Shown here: positions 1 to 8,344 of the stretch, in pieces | Numbering within the stretch: the first letter of the stretch is position 1 | How the letters are laid out: every line of letters starts with the position of its first letter | Assembly: GCA_011526045.1 (NCBI GenBank) | Contig: WYBE01000037.1 | Span: 1-33,753, forward strand | Source: Nevskiales bacterium | Lineage (GTDB): Bacteria > Pseudomonadota > Gammaproteobacteria > Steroidobacterales > GCA-2729495 | Direction: 5' to 3' | Length of the DNA stretch: 33,753 nucleotides | Program-made: the position numbers and the translations under genes | The notes under the pieces: generated by a model | Databases searched by the model: none | What the model saw: only the letters and a program-made list of their open reading frames with translations | Told to the model about the DNA's origin: nothing

Positions 1-864
1 GAGGAACTCGCGCTTGACCTTGAGGATCTCGATCATCTCCAGCATGCCGCGGCTGGCGGCATACACGGCACCACTCCAGGACCAGGCGCGCGGATCGCCC
101 TCGTCGCCGATTTCGGCCACCTTCGACAGGTCCACCGAGCCGACGAGGTCGGCGATGTCGGCCGTGGTGGGATCATGCGGCGCATAGGTGCCGACACCGA
201 CGCGCGCCGCCTCCGAGAGGAAGATGCGCTCCACCGGGAACTGCATGAAGTCGCCGCGGAATTCCTCGTCGAGGCGCGCGCGGCTGTAGGGCGAGAGCTC
301 GCCGCTGATCTCCACGCCCCAGGTCTCGCGGAACCTGCCGCGCAGGCTGGCCGGCACCAGGTTCAGCGGCGACTCGTGCAGCGGCGAGCCCTGCAGGGCA
401 TACAGCGCGCCGGCATCGGTGTGGCTGTATTCCTCCAGGCCGCGCTTCATGAGGATCACCGCCGAGGACTTGCCGCCCGACGGCGGGCCGAGCAGCAGCA
501 GCAGGCGGCGGCCGACGTCGGATCCGGCGCTGGCGGCCTTGAAGTACTCGACCACGCGGTCGAGCGCCTCGTCGATGCCGTAGAGCTCGCTGGTGAACAG
601 GTCCTTGGGGTTGCCCGCAGCCGTGCCGGCCGTCGTGTCCGGTCGCTCCGCCCGGTACCAGCCGAGCATGTCGTAGAGATACTGGTGGCTGGTGCGGACC
701 AGCTGCGGCGCAGCCGCCGGGAAGACATCGCGCAGGAATTCCGCGAAGGTGCCGCGCCAGCGCGAGGCCTTGTGGTGAGTGGCGAAGTTCGCCATCTCTT
801 CGATCAGGCTGTCGCCATTGCGTCCCGGAACAGCCTCGTGCCTGGAGTCCGTCAAGCCCGTCAT
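1..864 (-). CDS. prkA: PrkA-type serine protein kinase / AAA+ protein, N-terminal part (runs off window)
   Basis: The minus-strand frame is open from an ATG at 864-862 to the window edge (288 codons), so the C-terminal part is missing. A GGGAG-type ribosome site precedes the start. Residues 126-133 read GPPSGGKS, a Walker A loop, preceded by a YGIDEALDRVVEYFK helix near residues 95-109, which is the arrangement seen in the AAA+ N-terminal domain of PrkA (E. coli YeaG: LGPVGGGKS after an EEAIEQIVSYLK-like helix). Known family members are cytoplasmic ~640-aa proteins with an AAA+ module and a C-terminal kinase-like domain that act in stress and starvation responses, usually with yeaH and spoVR genes downstream; those would lie outside this window. 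Family assignment is from motif and layout; kinase activity cannot be judged from this half. Confidence 0.85.
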   Translation of the reverse strand, partial: MTGLTDSRHEAVPGRNGDSLIEEMANFATHHKASRWRGTFAEFLRDVFPAAAPQLVRTSHQYLYDMLGWYRAERPDTTAGTAAGNPKDLFTSELYGIDEALDRVVEYFKAASAGSDVGRRLLLLLGPPSGGKSSAVILMKRGLEEYSHTDAGALYALQGSPLHESPLNLVPASLRGRFRETWGVEISGELSPYSRARLDEEFRGDFMQFPVERIFLSEAARVGVGTYAPHDPTTADIADLVGSVDLSKVAEIGDEGDPRAWSWSGAVYAASRGMLEMIEILKVKREFL

Positions 865-1047
865 GCTCAATCTCCCTGATCCGAAGAGATCCGCTGAAGA
901 AGCCCGTGCCCTCGCTTGCTGTTGTTATTGCCGACCGACCTGCGCGCTTCCCTGAACCTCTGCCTCTGGCTTTGTCATGGATCCGCCGGCGCCGTGGTGC
1001 CGGTCCGCTGTTTGCGTTCCCAGACTCGTCCTCCATTGAACAGAAGT

Positions 1048-1065
1048 CTGTGAGCGCATTCACAG
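1048..1065. promoter_or_regulatory. Perfect CRP-type palindrome upstream of prkA
   Basis: The sequence TGTGA-N6-TCACA (1049-1064), flanked by C and G that extend the dyad, is the textbook half-site arrangement of CRP/Vfr/Clp family regulators. It is 185 bp upstream of the prkA start and lies just downstream of a predicted promoter, so if bound it would more likely repress that promoter than activate it. Binding itself is inferred. Confidence 0.5.
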
Positions 1066-1076
1066 TACGCCTATCT

Positions 1077-1104
1077 TTTATACATAACAGCCGGAATCAA
1101 TCAA
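1077..1104 (-). promoter_or_regulatory. Predicted sigma70-type promoter for prkA
   Basis: On the minus strand TTGATT (1104-1099), a 16-bp spacer and TATAAA (1082-1077) form a reasonable -35/-10 pair pointing at prkA. Predicted start of transcription is near 1070, leaving a ~200-nt leader that contains the CRP-type palindrome. The 865-1231 stretch otherwise holds no gene that I can support. Confidence 0.4.
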
Positions 1105-1188
1105 GGAAGCCAGCAGCGCGGGAAATCGCGCTTGCTGCCATGCAAACCGCGGGCAGCAGCGAGCGCTGGTGACGGGGGGATCCGGCGC

Positions 1189-1207
1189 TGGCGCGGAAGA
1201 CGCGCCA
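1189..1207 (-). terminator. Hairpin after the EAL gene, possible terminator
   Basis: A perfect 7-bp stem, TGGCGCG (1189-1195) with CGCGCCA (1201-1207) around a 5-nt loop, starts 25 bp after the EAL stop codon. There is no T tract on the minus strand side, so intrinsic termination is doubtful. Confidence 0.25.
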
Positions 1208-1231
1208 CGCGGTTGCCGGCGCCGCGCGGCT

Positions 1232-2533
1232 TCAGGCCCGGGCGCGCTGGCCGCCGTGGCCGAGCCAGGCGGCCTCGAAGTCCGCGGCCGGCATCGGGGC
1301 GCCGTAGTGGAAGCCCTGGCCGAGGTCGCAGCCCATGGCAGCCAGGGCCGCCAGTGTTGCCTGGTCCTCGATGCCCTCGGCCACCACCTCCAGCTGCACC
1401 GCGTGGGCGAGCTGCACGATCGACGCCACGATGTCACGGTCACGATCCGCGGCGAGCACGCGGGTGACGAAGGCGCGGTCGATCTTCAGCTCGTCGGCCG
1501 GCAGGTCGCGCAGGTAGGCGAGGCTGGAGTAGCCGGTGCCGAAGTCATCGATCGAGGTGCGGGCACCCAGGCCACGCAGCTTGCCCATCGCCCGGGCACT
1601 GGCAGCGGGGTTCTGCATCAGCGAGCTCTCGGTCAGCTCCAGGGTAAGCTGGGCCGCTGGCAGGCTCCAGACGTTGATTGCGTTCTCGATCAGATCGACC
1701 AGATCCGGGTCGGCGAGATTTCCCGTGGCGAGATTCACCGAGACGTTGAACGTCGGATGGGCGCTGCTCCAGGCCGCCACCTGGCGCAGCGAGGAATTCA
1801 GCACGAACCAGAGCAGCGAGCGGATGCTCTGGGTGTTCTCGATTGCCGGCAGGAACTGCCCCGGCGGCACATAGCCGGCTCGCGGGTTGTACCAGCGCAC
1901 CAGTGCCTCGGCACCGTGGAGTCGGCCGCTGCGCAGATCGACCTGCGGCTGGTAGAAGATCTCGAACTCCCCGGCCTTCAGCGCTTCCTCGACATCGAAC
2001 CAGGTGTACGGGCTGGTGGCGCCCGGCGCCGCCAGCAGCGACGGCGTGAACAGCACATGGGGCTCGTCCCGGCTGCGGGCGACATCGAGCGCCACCTCGC
2101 ACTGCCGCAGCAGTTCCTCGCCGCTGCGCGCCGGCTCGGGCAGCAGCGAGATGCCGGTGCGCGCGCGCACCCGGGCACGGCCGTTGCCGATGACCACCGG
2201 CTCGGTGACCGCCCGCGCCGCCCGGTCGGCAGCCAGCACCGCGTGGCCCTCGTGCAGGGGGTTGTCGATCAGCAGCGCGAAAGTGCGGCTGTTGACGCCG
2301 AAGACCCGGTCCTGCGCGCGGGCTACCGCGGCGAGCCGCTGCGTGATCTCATCGAGCACCCGATCGCCGCCGAGGTAGCCGAAGCGGCTGTTGACTTCCT
2401 CGAGGCCGGAAAGCTGGACGAGCATCAGCGCCAGGGTGGGCGAGCCGCTGCGGGCGCGCAGGGCATCGATCTCGCGCAGCAGCAACGAGTAGCGGAACTG
2501 GGTCGCCGTGGAATCCTGCGGCTTGCCGTTCAT
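1232..2533 (-). CDS. EAL-domain cyclic-di-GMP phosphodiesterase with degenerate GGDEF domain
   Basis: 433 aa from the ATG at 2533-2531, which lies 10 bp after the HD-GYP stop; a longer in-frame start would overlap that gene by 74 bp and adds only low-complexity residues. Residues ~15-160 resemble a GGDEF domain in which the GGDEF signature is replaced by NSRTFA (81-86), so cyclase activity is not expected. Residues ~180-425 form an EAL domain with the known metal- and substrate-binding residues present: E209-A-L, N267, E302 (LTES), the D329-D330 pair followed by FGTGYSS, K350, E386 and Q406. It should hydrolyse c-di-GMP to pGpG. No membrane segment or sensory domain is visible, so it is a cytosolic enzyme probably co-transcribed with the HD-GYP gene. 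Confidence 0.9.
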   Translation of the reverse strand: MNGKPQDSTATQFRYSLLLREIDALRARSGSPTLALMLVQLSGLEEVNSRFGYLGGDRVLDEITQRLAAVARAQDRVFGVNSRTFALLIDNPLHEGHAVLAADRAARAVTEPVVIGNGRARVRARTGISLLPEPARSGEELLRQCEVALDVARSRDEPHVLFTPSLLAAPGATSPYTWFDVEEALKAGEFEIFYQPQVDLRSGRLHGAEALVRWYNPRAGYVPPGQFLPAIENTQSIRSLLWFVLNSSLRQVAAWSSAHPTFNVSVNLATGNLADPDLVDLIENAINVWSLPAAQLTLELTESSLMQNPAASARAMGKLRGLGARTSIDDFGTGYSSLAYLRDLPADELKIDRAFVTRVLAADRDRDIVASIVQLAHAVQLEVVAEGIEDQATLAALAAMGCDLGQGFHYGAPMPAADFEAAWLGHGGQRARA

Positions 2534-2543
2534 GGCCGCTGGC

Positions 2544-3881
2544 TCAGCCGATGAAGTAGTTCTTCGGATCCAGGCCGAAGGCCCCGGTCTCGTGGCCCCG
2601 GACGATCCAGCTGGCATTGCGTTCGCTGGGGTCGCTGGGGCACTTGCGCAGGTCGAGGCTGCGGAACTCGCGCAGCGGCTGCTTGTCGGCGTCGAGCACC
2701 AGCAGCACCTTGGGCCGCAGGCGGCGGATGCGGTTCTGCTCCACCACGATGCCCACCTCGCCGGTGTTCATCTCGACGACGCTGCCGGTGGGGAACATGC
2801 CCATGGCCTGCACGAACTGCTCGACCATCTCCTTCTGGAACTGCACGCCTGACAGTGCGTTGAGTTCGCGTATGGCATCGTAGGGGGACTTGGCGGGCGC
2901 CCAGGGGCGGTGGCTGGTCATGGCGTCGTAGCAGTCCACCAGGCCGCCGATGCGGGCGAACACGGGGATTTCCGCGCCCTTCAGGGCGCGCGGATAACCC
3001 GAGCCGTCGGCGCGTTCATGGTGGCCCTCGATCATCGCCAGCACGTCGGCATTGATCCCGGGCGTGAGCTTGACCATGTCGAGGCCGTAGTTGACATGCT
3101 TCCTGACGGCGTCGAACTCGACGGCTGACAGCTTGCCTTCCCTGCCGACCAGGCTCTCGGGCAGCTTCGCCTTGCCGATATCGAGCAGCATGCCGCCCAT
3201 GGCCAGCGTATCCAGGCCCTGGCGATCGAAGCCGAGGTGGCGCCCGAGGATCACCGCCCAGACGGATGAAGCAATCGAATGGTGGTAGGCGTATTCGTCG
3301 CGCTTGCGCAGGTAGACCAGCCAGGCCATGGCATCCTGGTTGCGCAGCACGCTGTCGATCATCGGCTTGACGGCCGTCTGCACCTTCTCGACATCGACCC
3401 CGGCACCCTTGCGGATGTGGACCAGCACTTCGTTCATCGTGGCCACGGCGGCGTCGTAGGCGCGGATGGCCTGCGGTGCCTCGCGGGCGGTGCTCACCTG
3501 GTTGCGGTACTCGCGGTGGCCGTCGACCCGGGCGGCCAGGGCGCCGGTCGGATCCAGCCGGGTGACGGCGCGCATCAGCCGCCCGGCAAGCGTCGAGGGC
3601 TCGGCATGGCTGCGGTTGTGGGCCGGGGCACGGCCGTTCATCACGGCCTCGTGGTTGCGCGGACGCAGGGCCTGCAGCACCTTTTCCTTCGGCAGGGAGC
3701 TGCGCGTGACGTCTATATAGACGTGCCTGCAGAACTTGCGCAGCAGCTTGAGTTCGCTGTCCTCGCGGATCTCGAAGCCCTGGAACAGGAACGGGGTCTC
3801 CAGCCAGGGACGGTCGAGCTGGGCCACGAACATGCCCCGCTCGAGGTTGGCGGTCTCGATCTTCTGACGCTTGAACAGCAC
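2544..3881 (-). CDS. HD-GYP family protein with N-terminal DUF3391; HD motif altered to LD
   Basis: 445 aa. Residues 1-~75 match the DUF3391 region commonly found in front of HD-GYP domains. The HD-GYP part (residues ~180-350) retains HH200-201, the HHERADGSGYP motif (287-297) and DCYDAMTSHRP, but the HD dyad that normally reads LLHDIGK is LLDIGK: position 233 is Leu and only D234 remains. In characterised HD-GYP enzymes that His is a metal ligand, so hydrolysis of c-di-GMP may be lost or changed while binding could persist. It precedes the EAL gene with a 10-bp gap, suggesting an operon in which the EAL protein supplies the phosphodiesterase activity and this one acts as effector. That division of work is inference. 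Confidence 0.85.
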   Translation of the reverse strand: MLFKRQKIETANLERGMFVAQLDRPWLETPFLFQGFEIREDSELKLLRKFCRHVYIDVTRSSLPKEKVLQALRPRNHEAVMNGRAPAHNRSHAEPSTLAGRLMRAVTRLDPTGALAARVDGHREYRNQVSTAREAPQAIRAYDAAVATMNEVLVHIRKGAGVDVEKVQTAVKPMIDSVLRNQDAMAWLVYLRKRDEYAYHHSIASSVWAVILGRHLGFDRQGLDTLAMGGMLLDIGKAKLPESLVGREGKLSAVEFDAVRKHVNYGLDMVKLTPGINADVLAMIEGHHERADGSGYPRALKGAEIPVFARIGGLVDCYDAMTSHRPWAPAKSPYDAIRELNALSGVQFQKEMVEQFVQAMGMFPTGSVVEMNTGEVGIVVEQNRIRRLRPKVLLVLDADKQPLREFRSLDLRKCPSDPSERNASWIVRGHETGAFGLDPKNYFIG

Positions 3882-3987
3882 TGGAAGCCCCGGACTTGCA
3901 ACGCAGGCACAGATGCCCGGTCATAATAGCCACCCGGGCCGGGGCCGCTGTGGCCACGGTCACAATCCGGGGACGGAGGACAGGCCG

Positions 3988-4335
3988 ATGAAAAGACTGG
4001 CTGCGGGCATGGTGGTGCTGCTGGCGGGCTGCTCCGGCGCCACCGGGCCGATCATCGACACCAAGGGCGTGGACATGGCGCATTACCAGCAGGATCTCGC
4101 CGAGTGCGAGGCCTACGCGACGCAGGTATCCACCGGCACCGCCGTCGCCAAGGGCGCCGCCGGCGGCGCGGCGGTGGGCGCGGCCATCGGCGCCATCGCC
4201 GGGGGCAGTGCCGGCAAGGGCGCCGGCATCGGCGCGGTCTCGGGGGGCGCGCAGTCGGCGCGGATGTCCGATCGCGAGAAGGCGAACGTGGTGCGCAACT
4301 GCCTGCGCGGCCGCGGCTACAAGGTGCTCAACTGA
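3988..4335 (+). CDS. Glycine-zipper family lipoprotein
   Basis: 115 aa starting at the ATG at 3988 with GGAGGA seven bases upstream; longer in-frame starts have no such site. The N-terminus MKRLAAGMVVLLAGC ends in a lipobox with Cys15 as likely lipidation site. Residues ~50-88 are a Gly/Ala-rich segment of GAAxGAxxG type (glycine zipper), followed by a basic C-terminus with one conserved-looking Cys (NCLRGRGY). Such proteins sit in the outer membrane or periplasm; their precise role is usually unknown. The mscS-type gene begins 17 bp downstream, so the two are likely co-transcribed and may both serve envelope integrity. Confidence 0.8.
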   Translation: MKRLAAGMVVLLAGCSGATGPIIDTKGVDMAHYQQDLAECEAYATQVSTGTAVAKGAAGGAAVGAAIGAIAGGSAGKGAGIGAVSGGAQSARMSDREKANVVRNCLRGRGYKVLN

Positions 4336-4352
4336 CGGGGGAAACAGTCACC

Positions 4353-5165
4353 ATGGATTTCGAGAATCTGCTCCAGTCCGGCACGACGCTCGCGCTCAAC
4401 CTCGGCCTGAAGATCCTCGGCGCGCTCGCCGCGTGGATCGTCGGCCGCTGGCTCATCAACCTGGTGATCCGCCTGACCGGCAAGGCGCTCAGCCGCCAGC
4501 AGGTGGACCCGACCCTGCAGCGCTATCTCGGCTCCATCATCGGCGTCACACTGAACGTGGTGCTGGTGGTCGCCATCCTCGGCTACTTCGGTCTCGAGAC
4601 CACCTCCTTCGCGGCCCTGCTGGCCGCGGCGGGCATCGCCATCGGCGCCGCCTGGAGCGGGCTGCTGGCGAACTTCGCCGCCGGTGTGTTCCTGGTGATC
4701 CTGCGGCCGTTCAAGGTCGGTGACTTCATCGCCGCCGGCGGCGTCGAGGGCGTGGTGGAGGCCATCGGCCTGTTCGGCACCACCATCAACAGCGGCGACA
4801 ACGTCCACACCATCGTCGGCAACAACAAGATCTTCAGCGACAACATCCGCAACTTCACCGTCAACCCCTGGCGGCGGGTGGACCGGCTGGCACAGCTCGC
4901 CCACGGCGTGGACCCGAAGGACGCCGCCGCGCGCCTCAAGGCCGCACTGGCGAAGATCCCGAACGTGATGACCAGCCCCGCGCCCGATGTCGAGATCATC
5001 GACTTCACGGCGATGGGCCCGGTACTCGCGGTACGCCCCTACTGCCACAACGACCACTACTGGCAGGTGTTCTTCGACACCAACCGGGTCATCGCCGAGA
5101 CCTTCGGCGCCGCCGGCTATCCGGTGCCCGAGCAGCATCTGCGGCTGCAACAGGGCGCGCGCTGA
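4353..5165 (+). CDS. mscS: MscS-family small-conductance mechanosensitive channel
   Basis: 270 aa, close to the size of E. coli MscS. Three N-terminal membrane segments are seen at residues ~10-35, ~55-80 and ~85-115; the third is the glycine/alanine-rich pore helix (GIAIGAAWSGLLANFAAG) followed by LRPFKVGDF, the usual junction to the cytosolic beta domain. The remainder forms the mixed alpha/beta vestibule. It would open under membrane tension to release solutes during hypo-osmotic shock. It follows the glycine-zipper lipoprotein by 17 bp. Confidence 0.92.
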   Translation: MDFENLLQSGTTLALNLGLKILGALAAWIVGRWLINLVIRLTGKALSRQQVDPTLQRYLGSIIGVTLNVVLVVAILGYFGLETTSFAALLAAAGIAIGAAWSGLLANFAAGVFLVILRPFKVGDFIAAGGVEGVVEAIGLFGTTINSGDNVHTIVGNNKIFSDNIRNFTVNPWRRVDRLAQLAHGVDPKDAAARLKAALAKIPNVMTSPAPDVEIIDFTAMGPVLAVRPYCHNDHYWQVFFDTNRVIAETFGAAGYPVPEQHLRLQQGAR

Positions 5166-5210
5166 GCCGGCGCGCCCGGCGATCCGCCGGTGCGGTGATC
5201 CCGCGCCGGC
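5166..5210 (+). terminator. Inverted repeat after mscS
   Basis: GCCGGCGCG (5166-5174) pairs perfectly with CGCGCCGGC (5202-5210) around a 27-nt spacer just after the mscS stop. No long T run follows, so it is only a weak terminator candidate. Confidence 0.25.
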
Positions 5211-5251
5211 CGTAACCTTTACATAACGCGGCCCGGGCCTGCCCCTGGCCC

Positions 5252-5279
5252 TTGTGCTGCCCTGCGGGAGGACTACAAT
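5252..5279 (+). promoter_or_regulatory. Predicted promoter of the repeat-rich secreted protein gene
   Basis: TTGTGC (5252-5257), a 16-bp spacer and TACAAT (5274-5279) make a plausible sigma70 promoter 55 bp before the start codon. Confidence 0.4.
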
Positions 5280-5333
5280 CGGTCACCGACGCGCCGTTCT
5301 GTCCAATCAACAATAACGACAAGGAGCGCCGTC

Positions 5334-7814
5334 ATGAGCCCACGCTACCGTGCTCGCCTGCGGACCTGCCTCATCACCGCAGCCGCCCTCCTCCCATTTC
5401 CGGCCGCGCTCGGCGCCACGCTGACCTGGAACAACTCGACGGGTGACTGGCAGCTCGGCAGCAACTGGGTTCCCGCCGGCCCGCCGGGTGCCGCCGACAT
5501 TGCCGTCATCAATGGCGGCAACTCGCAGCTGAATGCGCCGGCGACGATCGCCGGCCTGACCCAGACCGCAGGTACCCTGTCAGGCACCGGCGCGCTCACG
5601 GTCACTGGCGCCTCCAGCTGGACAGCAGGCACGCAGTCCGGGGCCGGGACCACGCAGTTCGACGGCACGTTGGCCGTCAGCGGCCCCGGCGCCAAGTCCA
5701 TTTCCGGCGGGCGCAGCCTCAACCTGCAGGGCACGACGACCTGGGGCGGCAACACCGCGAACAACAACAATGCCATCAGCTTCGCTGGCGGCACCATCAA
5801 CAACAACGGCAGCTTCAACGACCAGAACGCCTTCTCGACCGCCCTCAGCCACTTCAGTGGCACCAATACCTTCAACAACACCGGCAGCTACACCAAGAGC
5901 GGCAACTCCACCACCACCATCGGCATTGCCTTCAACAATACCGGCAGCCTGGCGATCAACGCCGGCTCGATGCTGCTCAACGGCAGCACGCATTCCGGAC
6001 CCATCAGCATCGGCTCCGGCGCCTCGCTGGAGTTCCGCAATGGCACCAACACGCTAAACGGCGTGACGGTCTCCGGCGCAGGCACGCTCGTCATCAGCAC
6101 CGACAATGTCGGCGCGGATGGCGTGCCGTCGATCAACGGCGGCCAGGTCGATACCGCCTTCCTGCTCAGCGGCGGCCCGCTCTACGGCACCGCGCATACC
6201 ATCAACGGCACCGCCACCTGGACCGGCGGCTCGATCCGCGGCGACGGCGCCGGCGACTTCGAGGTGACCAGCTTCAACAACGACCTGACGATCTCGGGCG
6301 CCGGCACCAAGGGCATCTACCTGGGGCGCACCATCAACCTCAATGCGGTGACCACCTGGACCGGCAATACCGGCGCCAACAACAACGCCATCAGCTTCTC
6401 CAATGGTGGCACGGTCAACAACAACGGCACCTTCAACGACAACAACGGCTTCGACGCCTTCATCGAGCACAGCGTCGGCGGGCCGCATAACTTCAACAAT
6501 GCCGGCACCTACAACAAGAATGGCAATTCGGTGACCACCGTCGACGGCGGCGTCGCCTTCAACAACGCTGGCACGGTCAACATCAACGCCGGCACCTTCC
6601 GGCCCTCCGGCGGCAGCAGCACCGGCAGCTTCGTCATCGCCGCCGGCGCCACGCTGGACTTCCGCAACGGCAACAGCACCCTCGACCAGGCCACCACCAG
6701 CGGCGCCGGCCTGCTCATGATCAGCAGCGACAATGTCGGCGCCGATGCCATCGTCACCGTGAACGGCGGCAGCCATACCACCGCCTTCACCCTGAGCGGC
6801 AGCACCATGAACGGCGCGGATCACAGCTTCCAGGGTCCGGTCAGCTGGACCGGCGGCGCGATCGCCGGCGACGGCACGGGCGGCTTCGAGTCCACCACGT
6901 TCACGAACGATGTCAGCATCAGCGGCGCCGCTACCAAGACCCTCCAGGCCGGACGCACCCTCAACCTGCAGGGCACCACGACCTGGAGCGGCAACACCGC
7001 CAACAACAACAACGCGATCCGCTTCTGGAACGGCGCGACGCTGAACAACAACGGCACCTTCAACGACGACAACAGCTTCAATGCCTTCGTCGAGCACAAC
7101 GTCGGCGGGCCGCACAATTTCAACAACGTCGGCACCTACAACAAGAACGGCAGCTCCGTCACGCTGTTCGACCTCGGCGTGAACCTCAACAATACCGGCC
7201 AGTTCAACGTCAACGCCGGCACGGTCCAGGTGGTCAACGCCTTCGACAACCAGGGCAGCATCAGCACTGCGGACGCGGCCACCTTTGCCACCACCAGCAC
7301 CTCGGTGGACCTGCAGAACCACGGCATCCTGCAGGGCACCGGCACCTACGATCCGGCCGCGGGCCGCGCGGTCATCAATGCCGGTGAGGTGCGCCCGGGT
7401 ACCGCGACGACCGTCGGCAGCCTGACCATGGCGGGCAACTTCAGCCAGGGTGCGGCCGGCCTGTTCCAGGTGAACCTGGCGTCGCTGGCGGCGTTCGACT
7501 CCATGGACGTGCTCGGCAACCTGGCGCTCGCAGGCGTGCTGCAGGTGACCAGCCTCGGCGGCTACAACCCGGTGCTCGGCGACAGCTTCACCATCATCAC
7601 CTTCGATGACGGCGTGGTTGACGCCACCGATCTCGCGGGCAGCTTCGGCAGCATCGCCGCCGTCGGCTTCGATCCCGCCCTGCTGTTCGAGGTGCTGTAC
7701 CTCGATCACTCGGTGGTGCTGACCGTGGCAGCCGTGCCGCTGCCGCCGGTCTGGCCGCTGGCCGGCACCGCGCTGGCCGCGCTGGCATTCCGCGCCCGCC
7801 GCCGGCGCAGCTAG
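5334..7814 (+). CDS. Secreted repeat-rich protein with C-terminal VPLP (PEP-CTERM-like) sorting signal
   Basis: 826 aa, with AAGGAG seven bases before the ATG. The first ~27 residues form a signal peptide (basic MSPRYRARLR, hydrophobic stretch, cleavage likely after ALG). The body is Asn/Gly/Thr-rich beta-helix-like sequence containing three tandem blocks of ~205-209 residues, beginning near residues 124, 329 and 538; each holds the landmarks TTW-GNT-NNNAI, NNNG-FND, HNFNN-GTY and SG-NVGAD. A less repetitive region follows, and the last ~27 residues (VPLPPVWPLAG, hydrophobic helix, RARRRRS) match the tripartite plan of PEP-CTERM/VPLPA sorting tails processed by exosortases. There is no autotransporter barrel. 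It is probably exported to the surface or matrix; ligand unknown. No exosortase gene is in this window. Confidence 0.8.
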   Translation: MSPRYRARLRTCLITAAALLPFPAALGATLTWNNSTGDWQLGSNWVPAGPPGAADIAVINGGNSQLNAPATIAGLTQTAGTLSGTGALTVTGASSWTAGTQSGAGTTQFDGTLAVSGPGAKSISGGRSLNLQGTTTWGGNTANNNNAISFAGGTINNNGSFNDQNAFSTALSHFSGTNTFNNTGSYTKSGNSTTTIGIAFNNTGSLAINAGSMLLNGSTHSGPISIGSGASLEFRNGTNTLNGVTVSGAGTLVISTDNVGADGVPSINGGQVDTAFLLSGGPLYGTAHTINGTATWTGGSIRGDGAGDFEVTSFNNDLTISGAGTKGIYLGRTINLNAVTTWTGNTGANNNAISFSNGGTVNNNGTFNDNNGFDAFIEHSVGGPHNFNNAGTYNKNGNSVTTVDGGVAFNNAGTVNINAGTFRPSGGSSTGSFVIAAGATLDFRNGNSTLDQATTSGAGLLMISSDNVGADAIVTVNGGSHTTAFTLSGSTMNGADHSFQGPVSWTGGAIAGDGTGGFESTTFTNDVSISGAATKTLQAGRTLNLQGTTTWSGNTANNNNAIRFWNGATLNNNGTFNDDNSFNAFVEHNVGGPHNFNNVGTYNKNGSSVTLFDLGVNLNNTGQFNVNAGTVQVVNAFDNQGSISTADAATFATTSTSVDLQNHGILQGTGTYDPAAGRAVINAGEVRPGTATTVGSLTMAGNFSQGAAGLFQVNLASLAAFDSMDVLGNLALAGVLQVTSLGGYNPVLGDSFTIITFDDGVVDATDLAGSFGSIAAVGFDPALLFEVLYLDHSVVLTVAAVPLPPVWPLAGTALAALAFRARRRRS
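5716..7140 (+). repeat. Three tandem ~615-627 bp coding repeats
   Basis: The in-frame landmark AACCT...ACCTGG occurs at about 5721, 6336 and 6963, giving spacings of about 615 and 627 bp. All three units are similar at the protein level and stay in frame; the third is cut off earlier than the first two. The unit size is a multiple of three, so copy number could change without breaking the reading frame. Confidence 0.75.
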
Positions 7815-7821
7815 CTGCCAG

Positions 7822-8208
7822 TCACTTCCGCTTGCGCGGCCCGGCGGCTGGCCGCCGCCGGCGCATCTTGCCCGCCAGGTACTCCTTCAGGGCCACGGCG
7901 TTGTTGTGCTCCTCGTCGTGCGAGCTGTAGACCAGCGTCACCTTCCCGCGTCGCGCCAGGGTCACGATCGGCTGCCAGGCCTCGGGATGGGCATCGAGTT
8001 CCCGTGCGTAGCGCTCGCGGAAGCGGTCCCATTTCGCCGGGTCATGCGAGAACCACTTGCGCAGCTCCGTGCTCGGCCCGACCTCCTTCAGCCACTCGGC
8101 CACATGGAGCTTCTCCTTCGTGAGCCCGCGCGGCCAGAGCCGCTCCACCAGCAGGCGGGTGCCATCGCTGGCCGCCACTGGTTCATAGGCACGTTTCACG
8201 CTGATCAT
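7822..8208 (-). CDS. DUF488 family protein (YeaO-like)
   Basis: 128 aa from the ATG at 8208-8206, chosen because GGAGG lies seven bases upstream; a longer in-frame start at 8256 lacks one. The RLLVERLWPRGL segment (residues 18-29), the WF-HDP-KW-F--RY core and TLVYSSHDEEHNNA near residues 91-104 are hallmarks of DUF488. The C-terminus is strongly basic (RRRRPAAGPRKRK), which could favour nucleic-acid contact. No firm biochemical role is known for the family. It is divergent from the downstream two-component system and convergent with the sorting-signal protein gene, with a 7-bp gap between stop codons. Confidence 0.8.
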   Translation of the reverse strand: MISVKRAYEPVAASDGTRLLVERLWPRGLTKEKLHVAEWLKEVGPSTELRKWFSHDPAKWDRFRERYARELDAHPEAWQPIVTLARRGKVTLVYSSHDEEHNNAVALKEYLAGKMRRRRPAAGPRKRK

Positions 8209-8344
8209 CGCCTTGCCTCCAGCTGAGTCGCGTTCCAGCCTGCGCGGCGCGGTCACGAAAGTCCAGACGGCGGGGTTCGCGGGTCGTTAATCTATTTGTC
8301 AGGTCCGCCCCGGGACAATGGCCGGGCGCAACACGGGTCTGCCG

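Noticed and set aside
3896..3927. TTGCAA...CATAAT considered as promoter of the glycine-zipper lipoprotein gene
   Set aside because: The spacer would be 20 bp, too long for a confident call.
5716..7140. Repeats considered as a CRISPR array or satellite
   Set aside because: Unit length of about 620 bp, in-frame and diverged at wobble-tolerant positions: this is protein-coding repetition, not short repeats with spacers. No CRISPR was seen elsewhere.
6054..7709. 551-codon minus-strand open frame opposite the repeat-rich protein
   Set aside because: It is a mirror of the repeats, with no signal or motif; the plus frame has a ribosome site, signal peptide and sorting tail.
5334..7814. Repeat protein considered as an autotransporter
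   Set aside because: The C-terminus is a short VPLP-helix-Arg tail and not a ~280-residue beta barrel.
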